From assembly GCA_022008415.1 (NCBI GenBank), contig JAIRBC010000012.1, positions 1-64,000 of the forward strand: a stretch of DNA of 64,000 nucleotides, written 5' to 3'. This document shows positions 27,159 to 36,672 of the stretch, piece by piece. The stretch's first letter is position 1, and every line of letters starts with the position of its first letter. A model generated the notes under the pieces. It was given only the letters and a program-made list of their open reading frames with translations, was not told the origin of the DNA and did no database searches. A program made the position numbers and the translations under genes. The stretch comes from Cerina litoralis (GTDB lineage Bacteria; Bacteroidota; Bacteroidia; Flavobacteriales; Flavobacteriaceae).

Positions 27159-27235
27159 TACTGTTACGGCATTTGTTCTGTTTGTCATTTCTATTTGATT
27201 TAAAGTGTTTATAATTATTTTCTGCCTACCTTACC

Positions 27236-28471
27236 TTAAAGGGCGGACACTAAGTAGTTAATGATCGCTGATTGTTCGTAATAATTTCTAATCGATGCTA
27301 TTTTGTCCATTTGAAACCTTAATTGTAACTCCTGAATGTCCAAGACGTCATCAAAATCGATTGTTCCGGTTTCATAATTCTTGATGAGGATTTCTTCGGC
27401 ATCTTTGGCTCGCTTTAAGTTTTTCTCCTGTGTGCTGTACTTAATTCGTGACTCGTTGCGTTGGGATATAGCCTTCGACAGCTTCGCTTTAAGACTGTTC
27501 AATCGCTCATTTTTTTGGGATTTTATCTCCAGTTTTCGCAACTCGTTTTGTTTGGTTTGGGATTTGTATTTATTGTTAAAAACGGGTATGGAAAAGGAGA
27601 CCATTGGCATGATCATATCCTTATAAGGACTGGTTATCATGGGGCTATTGTCCTGATTAATATATTCCAAACCCAAACCGACCATAGGACCACTTTCTTT
27701 TTGGTTCACCAACTCCGATTGTTCGATAGATTGATAGAGTTTGTCATATTTGAGCAACTCCGGATTTACCGACAAGTTTTCGTAGCTATAATAATTGTCG
27801 TTTACCGGAATCTCCAAAGCGGGCACCACTGACACTTCATTGTCGTAATCCCGATTCAACAAACTGTTCATAGCTGCCTGCAGGCCTTTGTTTTTTTGAA
27901 TTAAAACGGCTATCTCCTGTTTCAGCTCGTTCTGCCTAATCTGTAATCGCAAGACATCTACCGCGGATGCCCTGCCCACTTCCACGGAGGTGAGCGCAAG
28001 GCGTTCATAGGTTTGCAGGAGTGCTATATTTTCATTGAGCACTTCTTGGATGGCCTTAATTTCATAGAGCTGGTAAAAGAGATCGGAAACGCTGAGTGCA
28101 AGTTTTCGCTTAGCGATTGTTACTTCCACAAATTGGGTATCTGCCATCGATGCAGCATAGTCTTCCCTTGCCGATATGGTTCCAAACCAAGGTAAGGTTT
28201 GCATTACGGACACATTAAAACGTTCCATTGGCATTTCCATTTCAGGAGATATTGCCATAACCCCGAAATTAAAATCGGTATTTGGCAAGCTGTTAGCTTC
28301 ATTTACTTTTTCAGTGGCGATCTTGTACTGAAGATCAAACTTCTGAATCCCTGGATTGTTGGAAATGGCGTCTTCTATCAATGTTTGTAAATCCTGACCA
28401 TAGCTGTTGAAAGCGGAAAGACATATTCCGAACAACAAGACCAATTTTATTTGTGTTTTCTGTTTTGTCAT
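27236..28471 (-). CDS. cusC: TolC-family outer-membrane factor (CusC-like)
   Basis: A 411-residue exported outer-membrane channel subunit. The signal peptide ends near NSYGQ. Two outer-efflux repeats follow, with long amphipathic helices (LSVSDLFYQLYEIKAIQ; LKAKLSKAISQRNESRIK). The start overlaps the stop of the RND pump gene (ATGA, 28468-28471), showing translational coupling. It would complete the tripartite copper efflux complex with the CusA- and CusB-like proteins. Confidence 0.92.
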   Translation of the reverse strand: MTKQKTQIKLVLLFGICLSAFNSYGQDLQTLIEDAISNNPGIQKFDLQYKIATEKVNEANSLPNTDFNFGVMAISPEMEMPMERFNVSVMQTLPWFGTISAREDYAASMADTQFVEVTIAKRKLALSVSDLFYQLYEIKAIQEVLNENIALLQTYERLALTSVEVGRASAVDVLRLQIRQNELKQEIAVLIQKNKGLQAAMNSLLNRDYDNEVSVVPALEIPVNDNYYSYENLSVNPELLKYDKLYQSIEQSELVNQKESGPMVGLGLEYINQDNSPMITSPYKDMIMPMVSFSIPVFNNKYKSQTKQNELRKLEIKSQKNERLNSLKAKLSKAISQRNESRIKYSTQEKNLKRAKDAEEILIKNYETGTIDFDDVLDIQELQLRFQMDKIASIRNYYEQSAIINYLVSAL

Positions 28472-31400
28472 TGTCCAATAGTTATGTTTTGTGTTTCCCT
28501 ATTTGCGATTCTTTTGGCAAGGCGTTCTTTTCTCCAACTGTACAATACCGGTACAAGGAAGTAGGAAGTAGTATCTATCAACATTCCACCGAAAATCGGT
28601 ATTGCCATGGGAATCATTATGTCGCTTCCCTTTCCGGTGGATGTCAGTACTGGTAGTAAGGCCAAAATGGTAGTTGTTGTTGTCATTAAACAAGGTCTAA
28701 TTCTTTTGTTTGCCGCTTGCACAGTGGAATTACGAATTTCTTTTATACTCCTAGGGTTTGCCTTGTCAAATGTCTGGGTCAAGTAGGTGGCCATGATCAC
28801 CCCGTCGTCGGTAGCAATACCGAAAAGAGCGATAAAACCTACCCAAACGGCAACACTAAGGTTGATGGTCTTCATATTAAGAAGGTCCCTAAGGTTTTCC
28901 CCGAACAAACTGAAATTGAGAAACCAACCCTGCCCATAAAGCCATATCATGACAAAACCTCCCGCAAAGGCCACTGTAATACCCGTAAATACCATCATGG
29001 AGGTAGCAATAGATCGGAACTGAAAATAAAGGATTAGGAAGATGATAATCAAAGCGAGCGGGACAATAAGCGATAAGGTCTTGGTTGCACGCAACTGATT
29101 TTCGTAGTTTCCGGTAAACGAAAAGCTTATTCCTTTGGGCACTTGCAGTTCTCCCGATTTTATTTTTTGGGTCACCAACTTTTGGGCATTCTGAACCACA
29201 TCGACCTCCGCATATCCATCCAATTTGTCAAACAGCACATAACCTACGAGGAAGGTGTCCTCACTTTTTATGACCTGTGGCCCCTTTTCATATCGTATAG
29301 TGGCCAGCTCTCCAAGTGGCACCCTGTTTCCTCCGGCAACGGGCACATAGATGTTTTTTAATTCCAACGGACTGTTTCTAAGTTCCCTGGGATAGCGGAT
29401 ACGTATTCCGTAACGCTCCCGACCTTCCACGGTCTTGGAGAGAATCTCACCACCCACGGCAACTTCGAGTATTTCTTGAACGTCCGCCACGCCAATGCCG
29501 TATCGTGCCAATTTATCCCTATCCAAATCAATAAGCAGATAGGGTTTGCCTACGATCCTATCGGCGAAGACGGCTTCCTTTTTAACTCCCGTGGCCTGCT
29601 TTAAGATCGATTCTAGCCGGACTCCAAAATCTTCGATCTGCTCTAGGCTCTGTCCCCTTACTTTGATTCCCATAGGGGCGCGCATTCCGGTTTGCAACAT
29701 GATCAATCGTGTCTGAATGGGCTGCAATTTGGGAGCGGAGGTAATCCCTGGGAACTTTGTTGCTTTAGCAATTTCGTTCCAAATATCATCAGGGGATTTT
29801 ATTTGTGGCCGCCAATTGCGGTAGTAGTCACCGTCTTCGTCGGGTATAAGTTTTTTAGAAGTAATGCTTGGATCAATGATTATCCGGTGCACCCCAACGG
29901 TATCGTTCGGTTCCTTATTTGCGGTTTTTGTACGGTTAGGGTTATCCGTAAATCCACCATCTTTCAGGTAAAATTGGCCTTTTTCATTGGTTTTAAACCG
30001 TTGTGGCTCGCCAGATGCATTTAGGATATATTCGGGTTTGTATTCGATCATGTTTTCGTACATGGATAGGGGAGCGGGGTCCAATGCCGACTCCGTTCGC
30101 CCCGCTTTTCCGACCACCGTTTTTATTTCGGGGATAGAGGCCACGGCCATGTCCAGTTGCTGTAAAACCTTCTTGTTTTCCTGTATTCCGGCATGTGGCA
30201 GGGAAGTGGGCATAAGGAGAAAGGACCCTTCGTTGAGCGATGGCATAAATTCCTTACCGGTATTGAGCATGATTATCGTCCCTAGTATAACAACCGTCGT
30301 TGGGATACTGAGAAAAAGCAGTTTATTTTGAAGGGCCCAATCCAAGATCCGGGTATAGTAATATCGCAGCAAGGCAAATATCCCGAATACGGACACACAT
30401 ACCAAGCCCACAAAAACTATATTTATTCCGACACTGCGATCAAAACCCATCGGTCGCCAGTATATGGCCAACATCAGAATGAGTGAGAGGGCGCAGAGTC
30501 CGATATTGATGATATTAAAATCTTTGTCTCGAAGTACCAGTTTCGGGGATAATTTTGAGGCGATGTCCTCGTCCTTCAGTATCCCTGTAATCGCAAATCC
30601 TACCAAAAGAAGCCCCAACCAGTACCCGTAGGCAACCGCGGTAATACCCAAAATAGCCAAACCTGCATTTATTGCATAGCGGATAGTTTGTCTAGTTGTT
30701 TTTTTGCGGAATAGGTACGCAGCAAAGGGTGGAATTAGGAATAGTGACACGACCAGGGATGCCGCCAACGCCGCCGTTTTTGTAAAAGCGAGCGGATGGA
30801 AGAGCTTGCCCTCGGCCCCGGTCAAGGTAAAAACTGGGATAAAGCTTACAATGGTGGTCAGTACGGCCGTAAGTATGGCCCCGGAAACCTCGGAAGTAGC
30901 TTTGTAAACAACGGTATCGGTAGGCGATTTTCCCTTGTCGATGTCCAAATGCCGGATGATGTTTTCCGACAAAATCACCCCGACATCCACCATTGTGCCA
31001 ATGGCAATGGCGATTCCCGAAAGCGCTACAATATTGGCGTCGACGTTGAATATTTTCATGGAGATAAATACCATAAGTACGGCTATGGGAAGCAATCCGG
31101 CGATAAGCAGGGATGCCCTCAAATTAAAGACCATTACAATGATGACCAATATCGTGATCAAGATTTCGTAGGTCAAGGCTTCATCCAGCGTGTCCAAGGT
31201 TTGTTGTATCAGTTCCGTGCGATCATAAAAGGGAACAATTGTCAATTGGGAGGTACGCCCATCCGATAGAACCTTGGATGGGAGTCCGGCACTAATTTCG
31301 TTGATCTTGTCCTTAACATTACCAATGACTGCCATAGGATTGGCGCCATAACGGGCTACCACGACCCCCCCCACGACTTCGGCCCCTTCCTTGTCCAATA

Positions 31401-32274
31401 TGCCACGTCGCTCTGCCGGGCCTAAGGACACCTTGGCGATATCCTTGATATGGATGGGCGTGTAATTTTCAGAAGCAACGACAGAATTCTCGATATCGGC
31501 AACGGATTTCACATATCCCAAACCGCGAACCAGATATTCTACTTGGTTGATTTCCAAGGTCTGGGCACCTATATCCTGATTGTTTTCTTTAACAGTCTTT
31601 ACGACCTGACCAAGATCTATGTTGTACTGTTTCATCAGTTCGGGATCCACATCAATTTGGTACTCCTGGACAAAACCGCCAATGGATGCGACCTCCGAAA
31701 CCCCACCGGCTCCCGCGAGTCCATATTTTACATAATAGTCTTGAATGCTTCTCAATTCCTGAAGATCCCAACCTCCGGTTACCTTGCCATTTTTGTCCCG
31801 ACCTTCCAAGGTGTACCAGAAGATCTGTCCCAGACCAGTGGCATCCGGACCCAAAGTAGGATTTACCCCTTCCGGGAGCAGGCCCGAGGGCAGGGAATTC
31901 AGTTTTTCCAGAATACGGCTTCTACTCCAATAGAATTCTACATTTTCATCAAAGATGATATAGATACTGGAAATACCGAACATGGAGGAGCTCCGGATGG
32001 TCTTGACCCCGGGAACACCCAGTAAACTGGAGGTGAGGGGATAGGTAATCTGGTCCTCAATATCCTGGGGGGAACGGCCTTGCCATTGCGTAAAGACAAT
32101 CTGTTGGTTCTCCCCTATGTCGGGAATCGCATCTACGGCAACTGGTTGGTTGGGCAATAAGGGAATGTCCCATCGGAATGGGGAATTTATAAGGCCCCAG
32201 CACGTAAACAAGATCAACAACAATAGCGCGACCAGTTTATTTTCTATTAAAAATTTGATGCTTCTGTTCAGCAT
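28468..32274 (-). CDS. cusA: CusA-like heavy-metal RND efflux pump
   Basis: A 1268-residue inner-membrane proton-driven pump, about 220 longer than E. coli CusA. The three Met positions used by CusA for Cu(I)/Ag(I) have counterparts: LLMPTSLP, APLSMYENM and RLIMLQTGM. Proton-relay and RND signatures include GTMVDVGVILSENIIRHLD and GIATDDGVIM. The additional length comes from an extra membrane-rich insert after TM6 (about residues 530-640) and a polar periplasmic insert (about 760-840, from YILNASGEPQRF to DYYRNWRPQ). It heads the pump genes of the copper operon. Confidence 0.94.
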   Translation of the reverse strand: MLNRSIKFLIENKLVALLLLILFTCWGLINSPFRWDIPLLPNQPVAVDAIPDIGENQQIVFTQWQGRSPQDIEDQITYPLTSSLLGVPGVKTIRSSSMFGISSIYIIFDENVEFYWSRSRILEKLNSLPSGLLPEGVNPTLGPDATGLGQIFWYTLEGRDKNGKVTGGWDLQELRSIQDYYVKYGLAGAGGVSEVASIGGFVQEYQIDVDPELMKQYNIDLGQVVKTVKENNQDIGAQTLEINQVEYLVRGLGYVKSVADIENSVVASENYTPIHIKDIAKVSLGPAERRGILDKEGAEVVGGVVVARYGANPMAVIGNVKDKINEISAGLPSKVLSDGRTSQLTIVPFYDRTELIQQTLDTLDEALTYEILITILVIIVMVFNLRASLLIAGLLPIAVLMVFISMKIFNVDANIVALSGIAIAIGTMVDVGVILSENIIRHLDIDKGKSPTDTVVYKATSEVSGAILTAVLTTIVSFIPVFTLTGAEGKLFHPLAFTKTAALAASLVVSLFLIPPFAAYLFRKKTTRQTIRYAINAGLAILGITAVAYGYWLGLLLVGFAITGILKDEDIASKLSPKLVLRDKDFNIINIGLCALSLILMLAIYWRPMGFDRSVGINIVFVGLVCVSVFGIFALLRYYYTRILDWALQNKLLFLSIPTTVVILGTIIMLNTGKEFMPSLNEGSFLLMPTSLPHAGIQENKKVLQQLDMAVASIPEIKTVVGKAGRTESALDPAPLSMYENMIEYKPEYILNASGEPQRFKTNEKGQFYLKDGGFTDNPNRTKTANKEPNDTVGVHRIIIDPSITSKKLIPDEDGDYYRNWRPQIKSPDDIWNEIAKATKFPGITSAPKLQPIQTRLIMLQTGMRAPMGIKVRGQSLEQIEDFGVRLESILKQATGVKKEAVFADRIVGKPYLLIDLDRDKLARYGIGVADVQEILEVAVGGEILSKTVEGRERYGIRIRYPRELRNSPLELKNIYVPVAGGNRVPLGELATIRYEKGPQVIKSEDTFLVGYVLFDKLDGYAEVDVVQNAQKLVTQKIKSGELQVPKGISFSFTGNYENQLRATKTLSLIVPLALIIIFLILYFQFRSIATSMMVFTGITVAFAGGFVMIWLYGQGWFLNFSLFGENLRDLLNMKTINLSVAVWVGFIALFGIATDDGVIMATYLTQTFDKANPRSIKEIRNSTVQAANKRIRPCLMTTTTTILALLPVLTSTGKGSDIMIPMAIPIFGGMLIDTTSYFLVPVLYSWRKERLAKRIANRETQNITIGQ

Positions 32275-32378
32275 AGGAAAAGATTATTGAGAAATGAAAA
32301 CGATTGGCAACAAAAGAGCCAAACACCTAATACACCCTGCCGGGAAACCGAAGGGCTTTGTTGTTCATTGCGCAATAA

Positions 32379-32795
32379 TCAAATAAGGAAGGTTTGGTCC
32401 AGACGTAGTACGTCCCGGACCAAGAGGGGAGGGGTATAGTCCCTAAAGGGAACTATTTGGGTTGCTAAAGAACCATAAAGATTGAGATAGGAATAGGTGA
32501 AAGCGGCGACAAAAAGTTGTTGCCCGAAGCTCAATTTTTCAAAAGAGGCCTTTATGTTGTCCTGGCCGGCCACGGTAATCGTATGGTCGCTACAGCACGA
32601 CTTTTTCTCTAAGACATCCTCTTTGTGGTTTCTATCTTCCTTCATTTCCATCCCACAGGTTGCGGCTTTTTTAAGAATGGAGACATCCACTAAGCTTTTG
32701 CCACAAAAATGCATATCCACCGTAAAGGACATCGTGGAGAAGAGCACCAATAGTGCTAGACAAAAGGACGTTATTTGTTGAAAAAGCTTTTTCAC
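32379..32795 (-). CDS. HYC_CC_PP-type small secreted protein
   Basis: A 138-residue exported protein. The signal peptide ends near STMSFT. It then shows the three marks for which the family is named: MHFCGKSL (an HYC variant), KSCCSDH and YTPPLL. The Cys/His/Met content (ATCGMEMKEDRNHKED) suggests metal binding. It precedes the CusA-like gene by 104 bp on the same strand and is probably the first gene of the copper operon. A -7 box lies 9 nt upstream of its ATG. Chaperone or metal-sensing roles are inference. Confidence 0.8.
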   Translation of the reverse strand: MKKLFQQITSFCLALLVLFSTMSFTVDMHFCGKSLVDVSILKKAATCGMEMKEDRNHKEDVLEKKSCCSDHTITVAGQDNIKASFEKLSFGQQLFVAAFTYSYLNLYGSLATQIVPFRDYTPPLLVRDVLRLDQTFLI

Positions 32796-32803
32796 CTTAA
32801 ATG

Positions 32804-32811
32804 CAAAATTA
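32804..32811 (-). promoter_or_regulatory. -7 box of the copper operon
   Basis: TAATTTTG on the minus strand matches TAnnTTTG and lies 8 nt before the ATG at 32795. GGTAACC (32821-32827) lies just upstream. No consensus TTG is visible, so an activator is plausible. Confidence 0.45.
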
Positions 32812-32967
32812 GTAAAAAAAGGTAACCGTTGTTTTTATTAACGAAAATTTGGGGTTTGGATTGTGGGGCTGACTAAAAGTCTTTGGTTTTCTATGCGCTT
32901 GCTTATTCATGTAGGACACCAGTTATAAACCAGCGTTGGCGGAGGATGTTCGTATTCACAGACGTTT

Positions 32968-33615
32968 TTAAAGGCTATATTCAATGCCTAGGTTAAAAAC
33001 TAATAGTTTAATATCATCATCCCTTTTAAGTAACCCATAATTGATTCTTGAATTTATTGAAATTTTCTCTGCCATATCCACTCCCAGTCCAAAATTTACA
33101 CCAAAATTAAAAGTATCTCCATCTCGAATAATAAAACTATCGTCCTCACCATCCAAAACTTGGTACGAAGAATTTAAATTTCTGTCAACGATAAACCCAA
33201 ATTGGGGGCCAATCCCGATGTATAAATTTTCCCAAACATATCGCTTTACCATTAGCGGTATTAAAATTGATAGCTCATGAATACCATATTTGAATTCATA
33301 AGTGTTTGGATTGTATATTGGATTTCCTTCCCAATCAAAATTTGGTATTTCCAATTCTCCAACTTTCATATGGCTGCCTTGAAGTGCGAACATCAGTTCA
33401 GGCTGAAATTTTATTTTTTCATCAAGTTCAATAGAATAAAACGCACCGGCATAAAACCCAAACTTGTATTTGTAATCAATAGCACTTTTATTTGGGATGT
33501 ATTTTCCATAGTTCAAACCACCTTTTAATCCAAAATCCAATTTTCTGTTTTGTCCAAAAAGAACTGTAGTTGCAAACAGCACAATGACAGTGATAATAAA
33601 TCGAAGTTTTCCCAT
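32968..33615 (-). CDS. Outer-membrane beta-barrel (porin family, PorT-like) protein
   Basis: A 215-residue exported protein (signal peptide ending VLFGQ). It has alternating beta strands ending in aromatic residues (DFGLKGGLNYGKYIP, KFGFYAGAFYSIEL, NLYIGIGPQFGFIVD) and the terminal strand NLGIEYSL. This fits the outer-membrane beta-barrel family common in Bacteroidetes. A TAGATTTG -7 box lies 19 nt upstream of the ATG. A link to metal transport is suggested only by location. Confidence 0.85.
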   Translation of the reverse strand: MGKLRFIITVIVLFATTVLFGQNRKLDFGLKGGLNYGKYIPNKSAIDYKYKFGFYAGAFYSIELDEKIKFQPELMFALQGSHMKVGELEIPNFDWEGNPIYNPNTYEFKYGIHELSILIPLMVKRYVWENLYIGIGPQFGFIVDRNLNSSYQVLDGEDDSFIIRDGDTFNFGVNFGLGVDMAEKISINSRINYGLLKRDDDIKLLVFNLGIEYSL

Positions 33616-33952
33616 AGAATTCTATTGTTATCAACAAATCTATATTTTATATTAAGAATGGAGCGATAGGTTGTTATTTGTTGGCTCTCAGGTATAGCGA
33701 AAGAAGAAACCCCATTGTTATCGACAGATTTCTGTTCGGGAATGGAACCCAACTTGTTAAATCAATACAAACATAGTGGTTTCCTGGTTTCCCACGCAAC
33801 GCCGGCACCATAAACCTTTTCGCCGTTAAAACAGGAATTTTAGAAATTTTGAAGCCTTTCTAGTTTCGGGTAATAATTACAGCAATTTTACTATCCATAC
33901 ATTGCAACTTACTCATGCTGGAGAACGATTATAAATAGCCGATAGGGGAGCG
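33616..33952. other. Intergenic region with the barrel-protein promoter
   Basis: It contains TAGATTTG on the minus strand (33635-33642), a good -7 box for the gene starting at 33615. A 75-codon reading frame overlapping the start of that gene has no support. The rest (33660-33952) shows nothing recognisable. Confidence 0.5.
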
Positions 33953-34387
33953 CTATTGTTTTTCGGGAATAACCAATCGTTCGGCATCACGTGGATGTAC
34001 AACGACGGCCAAAACCTTTACGACTTCACTGTCACTGGGGTTTCTGGATACTTCGTGAAGAATCATGGTGGGCTCATAAAATGTTTCTCCTGCCCTAAGC
34101 CGTTGCAAGGGTTCCCCCGCTACTTTAAACTCAAAGGTCCCTTGTAGTACGTAACCATATACCGGACCCGGATGTCGGTGTGGGGCCGAACTGGCTTGAG
34201 GAGCATAAGTTAACTCCACCGTGGACACGCGAGCCGGTTTGCCATCTAGTTTTTCCTGGACATCGCGTGCAGAGACCAATTTGATTTCTGGCATAATGCC
34301 TTTCTTTGGATCGGTATTCTGTCCGTAAACTATAGATTGTGTTGCGAGAGATAATATTAGATAGGATAGTTTTATAAGATTTTTCAT
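33953..34387 (-). CDS. Secreted cupin-domain protein
   Basis: A 144-residue exported single-domain cupin (signal peptide ending SIVYGQ). Motif 1 is SSAPHRHPGPVYGYVLQGTFEF (His and Glu-type metal positions, seen in part as APHRHPGPVYGYVLQG). Motif 2 is FYEPTMILHEVSRN. Metal binding is expected, and the reaction is unknown. It lies 90 bp after the FTR1 gene on the same strand. Confidence 0.85.
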   Translation of the reverse strand: MKNLIKLSYLILSLATQSIVYGQNTDPKKGIMPEIKLVSARDVQEKLDGKPARVSTVELTYAPQASSAPHRHPGPVYGYVLQGTFEFKVAGEPLQRLRAGETFYEPTMILHEVSRNPSDSEVVKVLAVVVHPRDAERLVIPEKQ

Positions 34388-34476
34388 AATAGGGATTTTT
34401 AATGATTTTCAGAGAAATTTGGAATTTCTCACTTTTCGGCACAACTTCACAGTGCTAAAGATACTATTCCAAAATA

Positions 34477-36420
34477 TCAATTAACATGCACCACTCTATT
34501 TTTGGAATTACTAAAATGATACAGCAGCAAAAGAAGGCATAGCAATAGTACTTGCGCCAACAGGGTCTCTGTTGTGGGATATATCCCTAGCCAATCTATT
34601 CTCGGGAAAAAGGAGAAGCCGGTAACGGAAAGCCAGCCTGCCTCCTGGATGGCGTGGATCCCCTTTCCAATCAATATTACCGCCAGGAGGGTAATGACCC
34701 AAGAGGAATATCTAAAGAGTTGCCTAACGGGGATTTTTTTCGAAAACCGCACAAAAATAAAGACCAACACGGCTATCAAGGCGAAGGCGGCCAACACCCC
34801 AAACCCTATGGAGGACCGCTCCCCGGATGGGGTCTCCAAGCCTATGGCCTGTAAAAAAAGAATGGACTCAAACGCCTCTCGGAACACTACCATAAAGGAA
34901 AAGACACCCAGTCCTATCATATTTTTGCCCCGCAATTGATCGCCGATCCTTTTTTCTACAAAATCCTTCCATTTTTTGGTATGCGAATGGTCGTGGAGCC
35001 AAAAGCCAACAAACACGAGGACGATTACCGCCACCAACGAGATGGCCCCTTCCATGGCTTCCCTGTTTTGACCACTGATTCCAATGATCCAATCGGACAG
35101 GAACCATCCAGCTATTCCGACCAAAACCGCCGCCATCCATCCCCCGTGCACATAGGGCAAGGCTTTTTTAGCCCCCTCGGTATTGCGGATAAGCGCCAAA
35201 ATAAGGGCAATGATCAAAAATGCTTCCAAGCCCTCCCTTAGCATTATGGATGCGGCCAAAAAGAAGGAAAGCCAGTAGTTGAGTTGTTGATCCGCCATCT
35301 TTTGTTCGGCGGCATCGATCGTAGTTAGGGCACTGCTAATTTTCGCTTGCACCATATCCGTGCTTGTGCCCGCTTCAATGGTCTGCCGTACGTCCATCAT
35401 TTTTTGTTCCAATTGGGAAGTAAATTTAGGGTCGTTGGCCTTTAGTCGGACCTCGACGGGCTCTATACCTTCCAGATACGCGATCAATGCGTGCTGGCGG
35501 GCTGCACCCTTGTCCCCGTCCATATAGCTGTTCATGGCTTGGTGTAGATGATCCCGCGCCACAGCCAAACTAGATGAATGCCCTATAGGTGCTATTATTC
35601 GCAACGCCCGTAGTTTTTTGCCAGCATCTGGAACCGACCCTATTTTGTTGGACAATTCGTCGTCAGATAGGGTAGCAACTTCCTTTAAGGAAAACCGCGC
35701 CTTTTCCTGGTCGAATACTTTTTGTAAAGAGGCCACCTCTGTTTCCTCATTTTGAAACCGCAAGGATTTGATGTAAAAGGCCAGGTCCCAGGCCTCCTGA
35801 TCGGTAAGTTCGGAAAAGGCGCGCATGGAGGTGCCCTCTACCCCGAGTTTAATGGTGTTGAAGGCCCCTAAGGGTGATAATGAAGCCATTGAGGTAGAAT
35901 CCAGAAAGTTGGTGGGTTCCGGGATTAAACCCGCCGCCATGCTTCCGTTCCCATCCCCTTTGGGCCCATGGCACTGAAAGCAGCTCTGGGCGTATAGCTC
36001 TTTCCCATTGGTTTGGTCGGGCCATATTAAAGGCGAGACCTCATAGCCCGTTGCATTGATTATGACCCATTTGGTACTTTCCGCTACTATTTTAACTTGT
36101 CGATGGGGAGCTTTGGCCAATACAAGGGATCGAAGGCGACCTATATCTGCCATAACGGAATCCTTTGTTTTTGTTTCCATCCCTATCCCTTGGGCCAAAT
36201 CGACGATCTTTTGGCTAAACTCCAGCATTTCGGTGTATTCTGCCTCGTCTATGACCTCCCCATCGGAAATGGCCGCGGAGTAATCTTTGGACAGATAATC
36301 CAGCAGATGAATAGCGCTCTGTATATCCCGATCTGTTTCTTGGGCCGTGATTTGCACCGTCGCAAAGAAGAAATAGAAAATAAGAGCGGTTATCTGCTTA
36401 AGATAAGCTTGTATTTTCAT
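34477..36420 (-). CDS. Cytochrome c-FTR1 iron permease fusion
   Basis: A 647-residue exported and membrane protein. After a signal peptide (ending QITAQ) comes a helical region, then a c-type cytochrome with C147-x-x-C150-H151 (CFQCHGPKGDGNGS) and a Met candidate in EGTSMRAFSELTD. A helical linker follows. The C-terminal half is an FTR1/EfeU permease with about seven TM segments carrying REGLEAF and REAFESI, the paired REGLE-type iron motifs. The fusion could couple Fe(II) oxidation to Fe(III) uptake. It has its own promoter with a dyad at the start site. Confidence 0.93.
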   Translation of the reverse strand: MKIQAYLKQITALIFYFFFATVQITAQETDRDIQSAIHLLDYLSKDYSAAISDGEVIDEAEYTEMLEFSQKIVDLAQGIGMETKTKDSVMADIGRLRSLVLAKAPHRQVKIVAESTKWVIINATGYEVSPLIWPDQTNGKELYAQSCFQCHGPKGDGNGSMAAGLIPEPTNFLDSTSMASLSPLGAFNTIKLGVEGTSMRAFSELTDQEAWDLAFYIKSLRFQNEETEVASLQKVFDQEKARFSLKEVATLSDDELSNKIGSVPDAGKKLRALRIIAPIGHSSSLAVARDHLHQAMNSYMDGDKGAARQHALIAYLEGIEPVEVRLKANDPKFTSQLEQKMMDVRQTIEAGTSTDMVQAKISSALTTIDAAEQKMADQQLNYWLSFFLAASIMLREGLEAFLIIALILALIRNTEGAKKALPYVHGGWMAAVLVGIAGWFLSDWIIGISGQNREAMEGAISLVAVIVLVFVGFWLHDHSHTKKWKDFVEKRIGDQLRGKNMIGLGVFSFMVVFREAFESILFLQAIGLETPSGERSSIGFGVLAAFALIAVLVFIFVRFSKKIPVRQLFRYSSWVITLLAVILIGKGIHAIQEAGWLSVTGFSFFPRIDWLGIYPTTETLLAQVLLLCLLLLLYHFSNSKNRVVHVN

Positions 36421-36443
36421 TGGTAATAGTCTTAAATTGTAAT

Positions 36444-36468
36444 TTATATTTATTTAGATTAAATATAA
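36444..36468. promoter_or_regulatory. AT-rich dyad operator at the FTR1 transcription start
   Basis: Two overlapping palindromes occur: TTATATTTA-N7-TAAATATAA (36444-36468) and TATTTAGATTAAATA (36451-36465). They sit immediately downstream of the -7 box, over the expected start site, which is a classic repressor position. The core resembles iron-repressor (Fur/DtxR type) boxes in being an AT-rich dyad. Confidence 0.5.
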
Positions 36469-36469
36469 A

Positions 36470-36477
36470 CAAAGATA
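36470..36477 (-). promoter_or_regulatory. -7 box of the FTR1 gene
   Basis: TATCTTTG on the minus strand matches TAnnTTTG, 49 nt before the ATG at 36420. A leader of about 43 nt is expected. Confidence 0.55.
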
Positions 36478-36672
36478 TTACAATTTTTGCTAAAAAAATT
36501 TCGAAACGGCCTTCAGGAGGTGATAGTGGTAGGATAAATAATTGGATAATGATTAATAATTGCTGTTTTGATCCAAAGTATATGTCTGGCTAATTTGGGA
36601 AACAATGGAACGTATATCTTCACGGATGTATTGTTGAAGCGAGTGGTGGTTGGGTGCCCTTTCTAGGCAACC

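Noticed and set aside
33525-33752. 75-codon minus-strand frame overlapping the barrel-protein start
   Set aside because: It overlaps 91 bases of a well-supported gene in another frame and contains that gene's TAGATTTG promoter box.
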